Below are positions 24,964-36,490 of a stretch of DNA of 64,000 bases, in pieces. Made by a program: the position numbers and the translations under genes. This DNA is from Halicephalobus mephisto (Eukaryota > Nematoda > Chromadorea > Rhabditida > Panagrolaimidae), in assembly GCA_009193035.1 (NCBI GenBank), contig SWDT01000016.1:558001-622000 (forward strand), written 5' to 3'. The notes under the pieces were generated by a model. It ran no database searches. It was not told the origin of the DNA and saw only the letters and a program-made list of their open reading frames with translations. Numbering within the stretch: the stretch's first letter is position 1; every line of letters begins with the position of its first letter.

Positions 24964-26866
24964 TTAAAATTTTACTTTTATTTTACAAAAAACTAAAATA
25001 ATTACAACAGCCCCTAAAATGCACCCGAAAACGGTCTTTGGCCAAACATAAACGACTTCGATCCAGCCACTCACATGGTCGACTGTGCAAATACCCTCAG
25101 GGTAATACCAGTTTTTAATAGATCTGTAATGTTTTTTGGGTTTTCTCGGATCATGTAGGATATCACAAAGATCACAAAAACTTTGTTCATCAGAATTCTT
25201 CGAATCTGTGTTTTCATAGTCCTGGGTCCATCGGAAAAATTTTAAATATTCCGATTCATTTTTCGATAAAAATGTCAAAAAATGAGCCAATTTTTCTACA
25301 GTATGAAAATCATCCACAGCGATGAAGGAATCACTCGGAGCAACTTCTACTGGAATCTGGTTTCGTTGTAAAACAACCGGAATAATTAATTTTTTGAGAC
25401 GCCAGAATTTTTCAGAAACGTATTCAGAACAAAGATTATTTTCAAAAGCGAGAAAAAATCGATAATTGTCTGAAAAAAAAATTGATTTAGATTAATTAAT
25501 GTAAATTTACTAATTATTTTTTCTTCACAAATTTTGTCACAGGTTCTTCCGGAACAAAATCCGAACTGATCTACAGTAATGAAATTCTGAAGACTTCTGA
25601 CGACTTTTTCTCTTCCGGATTCGGAATAACAGTTTCCAACAAACTGTAAGGCCATTTTTTCTTTTTTTCTGACAACTCCGATTACATCACTCCAAAGAAA
25701 ATCCGACTTTTTCTGGTCTTCCTGATGATAGACTTTTAATGTATTTTGGACTTTTCTCGAGAACGAAATGGGAGTCAATCGATCATAGGGAAAATAAATG
25801 TCAGAATCACGTCGATATGTCATCGTCAGATTGAAAAAGTTTGATGGAAAATAAGACCAGAGGACAGAACGGTCCTTCCATCCGGCCTTTGGAGGAGGTT
25901 CCTGGGTGAAGAAAACGTAATATTGTGAAGATCGACGATGAGAAGGAAGGTAGTTGAGATCAAGGTTCGAAGCGGCGGAATGGAAGAGAATGGCGGATAC
26001 TGTGGATTGCTGGAAAATTATTTTTATTTATATACTATTAATTATTTGATTCACATGGATAGTGTCCGTTTTGAATAGATAAAATTGTTCTTTTCAGTCA
26101 CTATCTAAAACTATTCGACTCACGTAAACTGATTTTGGACAGTGTCCATCTAGACTGATTTTTTTAAGTTTTAGATACTATCCAAACTATGGTAAACTAG
26201 ATGGAAGTAAGATAGTGACTCAAGTTGGCAATTTTGAAACATCTGTCATTATCCGATTTTGTTTTTATTTGAATCAAAAAGAATCTAAATAATGTTTAAA
26301 GAAAAAATAAATCCATTTAGACATTATTTTTATGTTAAATAGTAATTATTTGGGTCAAAGGACCAAACAATTATAATTTGTAGTTGTATGGATATTTTGA
26401 TTTTGTGCGATATAGGAATAAAAGTAAAAGTAAAAAAGTTAAGTAGTAATTACTCTGAGAGTGACTAAAAAGGACAGTTTTCGAATATTTTTGGACACTA
26501 TCCATGACTACTTCCATTTCAGTCAGATAATAACTAAATCGGATAAGTTTTCTTTCATTACGGACACTATCCAAGTGACAAAAGTAAACAAACTTTGGTT
26601 TTATCCTCAGTGAACTTGCACTTGTTCGGGCATCTCTTATTATTTTCGAAGTTTTCCACTCTCGGTAGCCAATTGACGGAATAATAATTAGTCCACAACA
26701 ATATTTCTTTCACATCATTTTCATTTTTTCCAAGATCCTCGACCCATTGGAATTCATAATTTTTGACCCAATAACCATGTTTCTTCGATGTTAACAAATA
26801 ACCAAAGAAAAGAATTAAAAACAAAAACAACAATTTCACTACTCTGCCTGATGTTAATTTTGGCAT
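24964..26866 (-). CDS. Alpha-1,3-fucosyltransferase (GT10) with extra C-terminal TM segment
   Basis: Three exons (26594-26866, 25511-26009, 24964-25469) give 425 residues. GT10 enzymes move fucose from GDP-fucose to GlcNAc-containing glycans in the Golgi lumen. A signal anchor spans about residues 12-30 (LLFLFLILFFGYLL). The N-terminal GT10 domain includes EILLWT and paired Cys. Donor-site motifs are YRRDSDIYFPY (about 156-166), VGNCYSESGRE (about 215-225) and FFLAFENNLCSEYVSEKFW (about 261-279), with the Glu and Lys that contact GDP-fucose. A CDLC pair follows near the end. Unusually, residues about 400-421 form a second hydrophobic stretch (GCILGAVVIILVF) followed by a short basic tail, so the enzyme may be anchored at both ends. 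The exon 1 donor is GTTTGT. Intron 1 (26010-26593) holds GGATAGTGTCC-type repeats. Which C. elegans fut gene it matches is not clear. Confidence 0.88.
26050..26575. repeat. Cluster of GGATAGTGTCC-like motifs, array 1
   Basis: Intron 1 of the fucosyltransferase contains the motif GGATAGTGTCC or its complement GGACACTATCC, exactly or with one or two changes, near 26057, 26099, 26137, 26173, 26211, 26492 and 26563, in both orientations. The same motif family forms a second cluster at 47430-47935. Confidence 0.75.
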
Positions 26867-28777
26867 CAATGATTAATCCGGAAAGTCAAGAGGAAACTAG
26901 CTTTACATTGAATAGAAACAGGTATGAGGAAATCAATCGATCCAGGTACTTCCGAGTCCAATATTTGCTGAGCATGAGGCATCGGAGCACTCGTCGGAAG
27001 AGATAAGAGAAAAACACAGATCGGACGGTTTCTCTGGACCTTTATTGTGGTATTTGTTTTTAAATAAAAGAAAACAATTTTTTCTGTAATCTTCATCTCC
27101 AAAAGGACATTGTCAATTTTTTAAATATTAAAAGTTTAAAAATTTTCTTAAAATTGTTTCGATTTTGTTTTTTTTTGCTTAAAAAAATTAGAAAATTTAA
27201 AAAATTCCTTCGAGAAATATAAGTTATTTACATTTCCATGATGTCAGATGAGGTAATCTTTGAAATGCTGGTTTCCCATAGGCAATCACATGGAGTGCTT
27301 ATTTCTGAACCATAAACAATTAAAAAATTAGTAATTGTCCTCGTCAAAGCTGTTCATTTCGAACTTTTGAATTAATTAGAATTCGAAAATTGAAGATTTA
27401 GAAAAAGGGAAAATTCTGGTTTTCGTGAATTTCTACAAAAATTCCAAATATCGATAATCCAATTGAGGCTTAAGTTTAGCTGTTTTTTTTTATCCTGGAT
27501 CTGGATATATTCTTCTTTTTCTTAGCGTTTATCCCGCACTATGCAGGGTCCGCTCAGAATACGCACGAAAATTACAAACATAATACAAAACTTAAATTTG
27601 ACAATCATGGTCACGGATATTCTTGATACGACTGATTCCTCCTTGATGACCGTCTTGTCACAGGACCCTGACGTCTGGGTTGGTCCGAGTTTCTAGAGTT
27701 GTTCATGAAACATATTCCTCAGTTGGATTGCTCCCAGCTGGGGAAGCTTTGTGGATCCAGATATGATTACAGTAAGAACACAGGACACTATTGTTAGAGT
27801 AGTTCGTTGTTCGATATGCGTATTTCAGTTTTAATAAAGAATTTTTTTCTTTCCCATCTCGCTGCATTCACACACCTCAGATGTCGTGACAATGTATATA
27901 AAGTTTCTTACACAAATTCATTTCGAAATTCATTAAAAAACTATGATTATCTTGTAAAAATTACAAGTTCAATTTTGTGACACAATTTCTGATTTTTCAT
28001 AATGAATTGTTGGAATTTCCTCGAACAGTTATGGAATAAACAATCCACGAATGTTTGAAAATTTTCATCGATGACTCAAAAATTAAAATGAACATTGTGT
28101 GAATTATCAAAATTGATTATTTTTCGTGAAAAATAACATCAATTGGGAGTTATTGTCCGCTTCATGATCTCGAGGATTTTAATCTTGTCAAATTTTGTTT
28201 TGTACAAAATCCAATCCATTAGTACTGAAAGTAATCAACTGAATAACCTATTTTTCCAACATCCGATTGTTAGAAACTAAGTAACTAGATCTGAGAGGAT
28301 AATCCCCTTGGTCTAAATTCACCAATGAGGGTTGCTACTCCTAGTACACAGAGTTAGTGTAACAAGTGAAATATTAAATTTGACAACTTCAAGTTCTGAA
28401 TTCATGTTCAATTTTTATTTTAACTCGTGTCTGAAAATTCCAAGAAATCGAAAAATCAAAAATACCGGATTTGAATTTTTTCATACTTTTTCAACATTTT
28501 TAACAACGATTAAAAGTTATCAAAATTCATTGAAAATGAAATATCTTTCATTAATGCTTTGTTCCCATAGCCTTAGGGAAACTGTAGTCGGATCACGACT
28601 GATGATGTACATCTGCAAATTCCCGACGGCAGACATCGTTCTCCAAAGTCAACTACAATAAAAAAAACAATTTAAAATCTTTCTTTTTAAGACCAAAATT
28701 ATCAGGTTTTTTGTTTTCGTGCTAAAATTTAATAAAACTTCAATTTCTCCTATTCTAGAATTTAGTTTTTATAAAAA
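26867..28777. other. Intergenic region with one retroposon-like fragment
   Basis: No intact gene is supported. An open frame on the + strand at 28332-28661 (109 codons) has no motif. A retroposon-like 3' fragment lies at 27510-27751. Confidence 0.5.
27510..27751 (-). mobile_element. Retroposon-like 3' fragment, copy R1
   Basis: On the - strand this segment shares a ~130-bp 3' part with copy R2 (30634-30796): AGTCGTATCAA, then GCGGGATAAACGCTAAG, then an A-rich end (AAAAAGAAGAAT). An imperfect hairpin (CCCGCA/TGCAGGG) lies in the shared part. Imperfect direct repeats (TGGATCTGGATAT at 27496-27508, TGGATCCAGATAT at 27752-27764) may be an aged target-site duplication. The A/G-rich tail and conserved 3' end suggest a 5'-truncated non-LTR element, but no reverse transcriptase frame is present. 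Confidence 0.5.
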
Positions 28778-28969
28778 TTATTTCGTTCTTAAATCAATTC
28801 CTTCATTTATGAAGATTTCTCCCTGATCAAAATTTCTGCAGAATACAATTTGATGGAAATGATCAAATTCTTCAATCTCTTCAGAGTCAAGAAGATCGTT
28901 GAAATATACTTTGACGTCATCAGCATCTAGATCCTCTCTCCATTTCCCAATATATAAAAGTTAAAAACA
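28778..28969 (-). CDS. Possible orphan or C-terminal exon next to the MATH-BTB gene
   Basis: A - strand frame without ATG is open for about 64 codons to a TAA at 28778-28780. It reads GKWREDLDADDVKVYF and onward with acidic, protein-like composition. It may be a further 3' exon of the MATH-BTB gene reached from a GTAAAT donor inside the last assigned exon, but I found no good acceptor in the right phase. It could also be a relic of a duplicated gene. Confidence 0.28.
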
Positions 28970-29088
28970 TTTAAACTTCCTATGAAAGTTGTATAGTTAT
29001 TTCACTTCATACAGTATAACTTTTATCAAGTGCAAATTTCGAGATCGTTTAGATAATGAGATCAATTAGAGTGTAGTCTTTGAAAAGA

Positions 29089-30111
29089 TCAATTAGAACC
29101 GTCGTCATAGATATTCTGATATTTACAACTAATCACAGCATAAACTTCTTTGATAATGTTTGGATCAACTGAATGATAGTCTTCGAATCCAGCGGCCTGC
29201 TCAATGTTTCTAGACAGAAAGTCCAAACAAAGCTGCTTCAAGAAGGAAACCTCGAATTTGTAGGCGAACTCGGTGGTGTCCCAAATATTCTCCTCATCCA
29301 ACTTGGCAGGATCAAACCAATGTTGTATTTGCTCCTAAAAATGAATAAAATTAAATAAAATGAACGAAACTAAACAGACCATAGACTTTTTAATCTCATA
29401 CTTATGGGCAAAGCGATAGAGGTCCATGGCCGATTCCAGATCGAGTTCAGGAAGGACATTGTGGTCGTAAATAAGTCTCAAAGAAGTTTCAACTGTTTCG
29501 AAATCAAAGTCCTCAATTGTAATCTTGTTCTCCTTGGCTTCGATGCAGTCAGAATCAAACATTCTATCGAATACAGGCGAAGCCACGGCGAGGATGTTCT
29601 TGTGCACATTGATCTCGCTGTCATCGACACAAATAACAAAGTCACTGCGGGTTTCCTTCTCGTAGAGGCTGACCAAAGTTAAATCATTCTTGAAAATCGA
29701 CGAAAGTGTAAGCCATTCAGGTTTAAAAACAACTTTAATGTCAAATCTAACAAAGCCATGTTTAATGAATCCGTTCATTGAATTCAAAATGTATTCGGCA
29801 TCCGTAAACGTCCCGCGTAAGTGCTTTTTTTCGGCACAGATATCATCATTAAGCTTAATAACAACATCTTGTTTGGTGAAGCAATTTTTGAGCGTTATGA
29901 ATAAAGAAACATGGAGATTTTCAACATGACCCATTACCCAGAAACAGAAGTTGATATTCTGATCCGAATGAATACATTCGAAATTAAATGAAACAGATGT
30001 ATTAGGATCAAATAGCACCTCCAAGGTCTTAGAAAAAAATTGCTTATTGGACTTCAATTTCTTCTTCGGGATTTGCCATCGGTAAAAACGACGTACTTCA
30101 GAAAGAACCAT
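29089..30111 (-). CDS. MATH-BTB domain protein
   Basis: Two exons (29380-30111 and 29089-29334) join in phase 0 to 325 residues. MATH-BTB proteins are usually substrate adaptors for cullin-3 ubiquitin ligases, the MATH domain binding substrate and the BTB domain binding CUL3. The first ~135 residues show MATH-like beta strands (SVSFNFECIHSD, FCFWVMGHVENLHVSLFITLKN). The BTB domain spans about 155-245 (SDFVICVDDSEINVHKNIL, ASPVFDRMF, LPELDLESAMDLYRFAHKYE). The C-terminal exon reads as a short helical extension. The exon 1 donor ATG|GTCTGT is weak but keeps the frame. An upstream frame at 30180-30280 may be a 5' exon. Such genes are expanded and fast-evolving in nematodes, and a decayed copy lies at 30930-31650. 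Confidence 0.8.
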
Positions 30112-30618
30112 CTTTGGACAACAGAAAATCTAAAAGCAAGAAGAATAAATAAAATTAAAGATAAAAAATGTAATAAATATAAAGAAATAACGTGAACTTC
30201 AAAGATCATATAATCTTGGAATTTTCGCAGCTTGCGTCCAACTGTCATGCACTTTGGGACTCTTTTCAATTATTTTCTGAAATAAAAAACTACAATTTTA
30301 ATCAAATGACTCGTTCTAGAAATCATCAACATATTTATCCATAACCAAAAGACAGATGTTTTGAACTTCAAGACCTCCGGGTATGTTATTTATGCCGTTG
30401 AAGACCCCTATTGAAGTCCGATGGTCGCTGAGGTCAAGAAAAAGGTCACGACCAGATGTGAGCCGCAGCTCTCTTATTACGGATCTTCTCAAATGGTCAA
30501 AATGGTGACTGAGTTCTGTCGGATAAGGAACTCAAACGAGAAGTTCGGAAGACGAAGTGATTTTCGGATTCCATCAGATCTTGGAAATGACGTCTTCGTC
30601 AGATATCTTCACTATAAA

Positions 30619-30633
30619 CATTCCCTCTGGATT
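30619..30633. repeat. 15-bp direct repeat, left copy (target-site-like)
   Basis: CATTCCCTCTGGATT is repeated exactly at 30797-30811 and brackets retroposon fragment R2. The bases just outside the match differ on both sides. Confidence 0.85.
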
Positions 30634-30796
30634 CATCATTTCTTTATTTACACTTAGCATTTGTCCCGCTCCATGCACGGTCTGCTAAGTTCGATATCTC
30701 ACAATAATGTACAAACATGAGAAATTACAATATATAACTCCTAAATTCGTAACTATGACCGCATGACATCTTTGATAACGACTTATCCCATTTTAG
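30634..30796 (-). mobile_element. Retroposon-like 3' fragment, copy R2, with target-site duplication
   Basis: This 163-bp segment lies between exact 15-bp direct repeats. On the - strand it ends in an A-rich tail (AAATAAAGAAATGATG) next to the repeat. Its body matches the 3' part of copy R1 at 27510-27751, including GAGCGGGACAAATGCTAAG. Flanking duplication, A-rich 3' end and 5' truncation relative to R1 are the marks of target-primed reverse transcription. The parent element is not in the window. Confidence 0.65.
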
Positions 30797-30811
30797 CATT
30801 CCCTCTGGATT
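30797..30811. repeat. 15-bp direct repeat, right copy (target-site-like)
   Basis: Exact copy of 30619-30633 on the other side of retroposon fragment R2. Confidence 0.85.
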
Positions 30812-30929
30812 AAACGAGTCATTAAGGAAGAAGTTTTTAAACCTAAAAGTCCAAAACACTGGAAATTTTAAAAACTGAGTTTTATTTTAATTTGTTAATT
30901 TTCGAAATTACAAATTGCAGATTTTAGTA

Positions 30930-31650
30930 TTCGTAGGAAATGTGAGCAGACTTTGATAACTGGGACAACAGAGCCATAGCCTTCGAAAGTCCCGGGATTA
31001 TCAGCATTATCGCAGAGATAACCTGATAAAAGAAGTGTTGTATTCACGGGCAAATGAAGTAATCTTTCAGACACTAACTAGTGTCACTCAATTTGCCGTT
31101 ATCAAACTAACCTTCGAGTTCTTTCTAAAACGAATTGTGAAGAAATATAAAAATAAAAAATCATAAAATTTGCCATTTCATATTTGTCATAAAATCGGTG
31201 GAGTTCCATAGTCAAATCTAAATCCAGTTCTGAGAAGACAGTGGTTGTAGATGAATCTCGTAGAAATCTCGCCAACCCTAGCTTGACTTGGAATGAAATT
31301 TCCAGATTCCCCAAGAGTGCTTTCTCAAATACCAGAGTCCATCAAGGTCAATTTATAGAAACCTCCGACGTCAATTGTAGACATAATATAGAAATAAAAC
31401 CCAAGTTTTCCATCGACAAAAATACATCTGACATAAACAACGGCACAGTTCCTACATCCAGAAAATTCAAAAATTTGAGAACAAAATGGTTACTAAATTC
31501 AAATTTTCTGAATCACTTCCCGTCAAAACCGATGATGAGCCTGATTAAGAACAATCGCTTTATAAGAATATACCTAAAAAATCAGAAATATTTCAATATA
31601 TCAAAGTTAAAAAACAACTTCCAAGCGATTTCGTAACTCCTGCAGCTTGC
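30930..31650 (-). pseudogene. Decayed MATH-BTB copy
   Basis: On the - strand the frame at 31102-31314 contains SELDLDLTMELHRFYDKYEM, which aligns with PELDLESAMDLYRFAHKYEI of the adjacent gene. About 50-100 bases further on, the frame FEGYGSVVPVIKVCSHF aligns with FEDYHSVDPNIIKEVYAVI of its last exon. Upstream of the match (31320-31640) the BTB and MATH region is only faintly recognisable and is broken by several stops and frame changes. The start is unclear. I call it a pseudogene from a tandem duplication. Confidence 0.7.
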
Positions 31651-32221
31651 GTGCAAGAAACCAAATTCTCCTCAATCGATCTCATCCATTACTCATCCAT
31701 AATGAAAGATTACGGTAATCAACCCTATAATACTTAGAAAAAGAGAATCCAAACTCTCTAAAACCTCCGGATTTCAAAACTCCTCCAACAAATCCATGGC
31801 AGAACAATATACACACGTCTCACTTCGCCAAACTCCCTTAACCATCCCCTCCAGAACCCAAATTACATCTTGAAATCAACTTTATGTCAACCAATTTCAA
31901 GTTGCAACCAAAACATTTTAAAAAGTAGACAAATCAATACATTCCAAGATTATCTGGATCAACATGACAATTCACAATGCCAGCTGATTTTACCGAAAAA
32001 TACAATTCCACAAATAGGATTGGGACAAAATTAAACAGGCTTTGTTTCTTCTAACTAAAAGAAGAGAATCATAAACTACCCAAGATCCACAAGTGCGAAA
32101 AACAAAACAACCCAGAGTTCTCGATCAAATTTGCCACTGAAAAGACTCAAATTATTAAAAACAAAAAACGACTGGAAAAAATCACACCTCCATGAGAGAT
32201 CGGATAAGATTTATAAAAAAA
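31651..32221. other. Intergenic, no gene seen
   Basis: Only short frames are present. The stretch lies between the MATH-BTB relic and the dcp-66 3' end. Confidence 0.5.
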
Positions 32222-35200
32222 TCATTTTCTCGTCTTATTCGCCGTCAAATTCCTCGTATTGCTATTCTGCATCGCCATCATTTGAGCCAAGAACGGATTG
32301 TTCATCATCGCTAATAATGGATTATTACTCGAATTTCCATGTTGTTGTTGTTGTTGTTGAAGCATTGCTTGAAAAAGTGCCATTGAACCGTTCATATTAT
32401 TAGACACAGAATTTCCTGATCTGCTTGAACTACCTGTATTACCCATTAAATTGGCCCAAAGTTGATTATTAGCCCCCATCTGAGTCATCAACGTTGCCAT
32501 CATCGGATTTTGTCTCATAAAGTTCAACAACAATTGTTGAGGATTGAAATTACTCGATGACGATGACGATGAAGTACTTGTTGAAGACGTTGCTGGCCTT
32601 TTCTGTGCAAATTTCTGTTGTTGTTGTTGAATATTCTAAAAACACCCCAACAATTCAAACTTTAATTCCCAAAACAACTCACCGGAGTAGTTTTCGAAGA
32701 TTGAGCTGAAGTAGAAGGCTGTGAAGATGATTGTTGAGCGGCTTTATTCTTCTGTTGTTGAGCCAAAAGTTGTAACGTCGTCAACATTTGAACATTCATA
32801 TTAGACAAATTACTAGTACTACTTGAGCTCTTAACAGTAGAAGTAGGTGTTGTTGTAGGTTTCGGTGCCGGTGGAGGAGGTAGAACAATTTCATCAAATT
32901 TACCTGCGGCAATTTGTTTCTCCAATTCCTTTAAAAACCCAATAAAACTAAAATTTAAAATTCAAAAAACCAACTTTTTCTTGTTCTGAAATTTTAGCAA
33001 AAGCCTTCTTAAACACAGCAGTATGATCCGCCTTCATTTTCTTTTTCTGAGCTTGTCTAACACATGCCTCACAATAAAGATGAAGATCATTTTCATCTTG
33101 ACCGATAGCTTTCCAAGAAGGAGTGAAATCAGTGCCACACTCTTCACACACGTAAGGGTTTTCCTCGTACCTTCTGAACACATTCTTATCCTTCAAGACC
33201 CGTTGGACAACCAAATCCAGACCAACTAGAGAACAGAATTCATTCGTAGGATTCGGGATAAAATTAATTTCGTTAACGACTGGCTTTGGATGAGGGATTT
33301 GGAGAAGTTGCTGTTCCAGATGCTGTCTGAGCCTTCTTCTCGCTTCATTAGCCCTTTGAGCAGGGGTACTAGGAGTCTGGGATGAGGCTGAAGTTTCCTT
33401 CTTAACAGGCAAACTACTTGATCCAAGACTAGCAAGAGAATTCGCACTAGACGATTTCTGCATGTTCTGATTTTGTTGTTGTTGAAGAAGTTGCAAAATC
33501 TGAGGTCCAAGCAAAGCCTGAGCCTGTTGAGCAAGGGCTGGATTGGCTACAAGCTTCTGCATAAAGGCCTTCTGTTGAGCTGGATCCATATTAAGAATCG
33601 CGTTTTGAGCGTCTTTTGAAAGAGTAGCGTTCGTGGGCCTTCCTGCAAAGATTCAAAATAGAAATACAGATTAAGTTCCCACATTACTAATACTCAATCC
33701 TGAGAGTTAAAAGTTCCATGCAAATCTATTGAAAAACAAACCTTTCGAAGATTTAGGAGTAGTGCCATTAACCTTGGCAGCGGGATTCGTAGCCACCGGG
33801 GCTCTGTACGCTCCCATCGCAAGTTGCTGTCGTTGAGCCGCTTCTGATATGAGTTTCTGTCTTTTAAGAGCTTCAATTTCCGCTTCCTTTTGATTCTGAA
33901 GGGTCTTTTTCAGCATAATTAACTTGTTTTCTTCCAAACGAAGGTCAGCTTCGAGTTGCCTGATCTGAACATCTCTTTCAAACTGTTGTTCTATTGAGAT
34001 TCCAGCTTTGATGAACTAAAAAAGACAATCAATAAAAGATAAATGATATAATAACAATCGATAAAAGATAAGCAATGAAAAAACGATAAAAATGATATAA
34101 AAATCGATAAAAACGAACCTCTTCGTAGTTCTTTCGTAATTCTCCAACTTCTTCGTCATTTAACGAACTGATCTCAGATTCGTCCGTGAGGATATAGATG
34201 TCATCCTTGTCCATACGGATTCCGAATTTACAATCATATTGATCCAGTTCCTTGCCGGTCAAAAGACGAGGCTTCTTGGACTTGGGTTCAGCGACAACTT
34301 CTTCAATTTGTTGAGTCATTTGGTCGTTTTGATTATCTTCTGTCCCATTCGACTAAAAATCATTAAATATTACGGAAATCACAAAAAATTATCATTTAAA
34401 GAAAACACAAAAAACTAACCTCGGGGAAAAATCCCATTCCGTCTTTGAATTTGAGCTTTTCCTGTGCTTTCAGAGCAGAAGCACGAGTACTTCGACGAAG
34501 ACTTGATGGACTGACTTCTCCGTCTGCAATGAGCTCCGAAGGATCGTGATGATGCCCGTTCTAAAAATACATATTAAATCAAGTCAATTGTCTGTATTCG
34601 GATGGCAACCGCGCAAATTTCTAGTTTGTCCGGTGTAGCAAATGAACAAACAAGCTTTTCCTTCAAAAAGGAAAAAATGTTCAATTGACTATTCTGGGAA
34701 GATGCCAGTCCTCGCGCAAAGACAAAAACCGGAAAGAAAGGCATAAATGCCTAACTTAACTAAAAAGTGGGCGTTTTGGGAAAAATAGAACTCTTGGTCC
34801 TTGTGATGGTCAAAAATGGCAAAAATCTTTCGAAATCGCAAATGCGTGGTAAATGACCAAATAAATCGGAAAAGTTCCACGAATCCTAAAAGTGAAAAAG
34901 AAAGTCTGGCCTCACGCGAGCTCTTTTTGCGATTTATTGATTTAAAAGTAAAATTTCAAACTTTTTCGATTTTTCAAGTAACCTTGGTCCAGGTACGTCA
35001 AAGTGGAAAAACAAAACTGGTCAGATCAACTGATACTGTAGTGACCAGTCGAAATCAATATCCATACCAAGTTTGATTGCGCGGACCGGTGCGAGTTGTC
35101 ACCAACTACAAGCAATCCCAAAATATCGAAATGAAATTTGAAAGAGAGCGGGTCTAGGCTGCAAGAAAGAGAAGAACAAAACAGGAGACAACTCAGTCGT

Positions 35201-36051
35201 TTGTGGTTTTTGCGGTTACGAGAGGCCGGTGGCAGCAAGAAAGACCACGACAACATCCGAATGAAATAAACTGACGAACGCTTGCTCGGTTGAGCTCGGC
35301 TCTCGGGAAGCACAGAGAGAATAAGGAGCGAGCGACATTGACGACCCAAACGACGCCTTTGACCACGATGGGATGCTTATTGGCAACCTCGAGGATTGAC
35401 ATCCATGGGTTCATCAATCATCTGAGAGCCTTCATTATTGTACAAAACCATAAGCAAAGAGTTACAGTAAGACCTCAGGGGGTACGTTACAATGATCTAG
35501 AGATCGTGCAGAATCCCGCAGGACTTCCAGAATCCGATCCTTGGATTAAAATTTAAAACAAGTCTACATCGATGTCTACTACGATACAACTTGGGCGTTT
35601 CCTACTGTGTGAATTACTAAATATCCCCTAGAAACCTTATAAAAATAACTTTCTCTTCATCACCTCCCTGCTCTCGCTTCCTACTTAAATTCCAAATTAC
35701 CCGAACCATGACAACTCATTCGACAGCCTTCACGAAGATCAGAAACCTCCGAATTTCTGCTTCTTCGGCACTATCCCATGTTGAAATGTAAATTAACGGA
35801 AAATCCAAAAAATAAACACCGCGCCAAGGAGTCAAGCAAGTTCCAAGAATGGACGAATCTATTTAGGCCAGACCTTTTTCACAGCTGCAACCAAATCGAT
35901 AAATTTGCAGCTTTGCGCGCGCAGTTTCTTTTAAAAAGTGACCTTCAAGGACTCCATAACATGGTAATCGGAAACTGACCTCAGTATTTATGGTGATCCC
36001 GGAGGTTCCTGGTCCAGAGTCGCCATTATCGACTTCCATTGAGGATTCCAT
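32222..36051 (-). CDS. dcp-66: p66/GATAD2-type NuRD complex subunit
   Basis: Seven exons (35980-36051, 34420-34560, 34119-34352, 33742-34015, 32975-33642, 32683-32928, 32222-32635) join in frame to 682 residues. p66 (GATAD2A/B) bridges MBD2/3 and CHD4 in the NuRD nucleosome-remodelling and deacetylase complex in the nucleus. The CR1 coiled coil is at about 150-195 (QFERDVQIRQLEADLRLEEN, then KLIMLKKTLQNQ). A GATA-type zinc finger follows at about 406-434 (CEEC, FTPSWKAIG, CEAC; CX2C-X21-CX2C), then the family motif KKKMKADHTAVFKKAFAK. The N-terminal region is acidic. The tail after ~470 is rich in Ser, Gln, Asn and Met with polyglutamine tracts. Intron 1 is 1.4 kb, so alternative first exons are possible. 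The start is the ATG at 36051. Confidence 0.9.
34561..35979 (-). other. Long first intron of dcp-66
   Basis: It has no exon I can support. GC content rises around 35080-35420. A purine-rich stretch and the frames at 35026-35417 may mark an internal promoter or an alternative 5' exon. Confidence 0.4.
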
Positions 36052-36490
36052 CGATGATAAGGACTAGGAATGTCGCTAAAATTTAATTTTAATATATAAA
36101 AGTTATTTTTGAGTGCAAATGCCGCGAACAAGAGAAATTTTCCGAGTGGCGCAAACAACCATCGACAACAATCAATAATTAGGGGCGGTCGATATAGGAA
36201 AAACGGGCTTGATGGTTTACTACCTGGCTTGAGGGTCAATATTTAAAACATTTTTAAAAAACGAAAATTTCATCTGGCAAAAAGCCAAATTTTAATTTTA
36301 TTAAATATTTCGAAATTTTACAAAAATTAAAAAAAAACATCTTTAAAAACATCTGTCACTTATCAGTAGTTACAGATATTTGTGGAAATAATGCCTAACC
36401 CCTTAGGCAATAGATAAATTCAAAGCCACAGGAAGAGCATGTGCGAGGAAAAGAGATTGGCGGTACATTAGACTTTTCTCATTTTTCGGT

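Larger units (their letters stand above)
30112..30930. other. Region between intact and decayed MATH-BTB copies
   Basis: It holds a retroposon-like fragment (30634-30796) flanked by a 15-bp direct repeat. The 78-codon + frame at 30421-30657 shows no family motif and ends in the retroposon. Confidence 0.45.

Noticed and set aside
28332..28661. 109-codon + strand frame
   Set aside because: No recognisable motif, A/T-driven composition, and no splice or promoter signals around it.
31241..31636. 131-codon + strand frame
   Set aside because: It is antisense to the MATH-BTB pseudogene, whose protein similarity is on the - strand.
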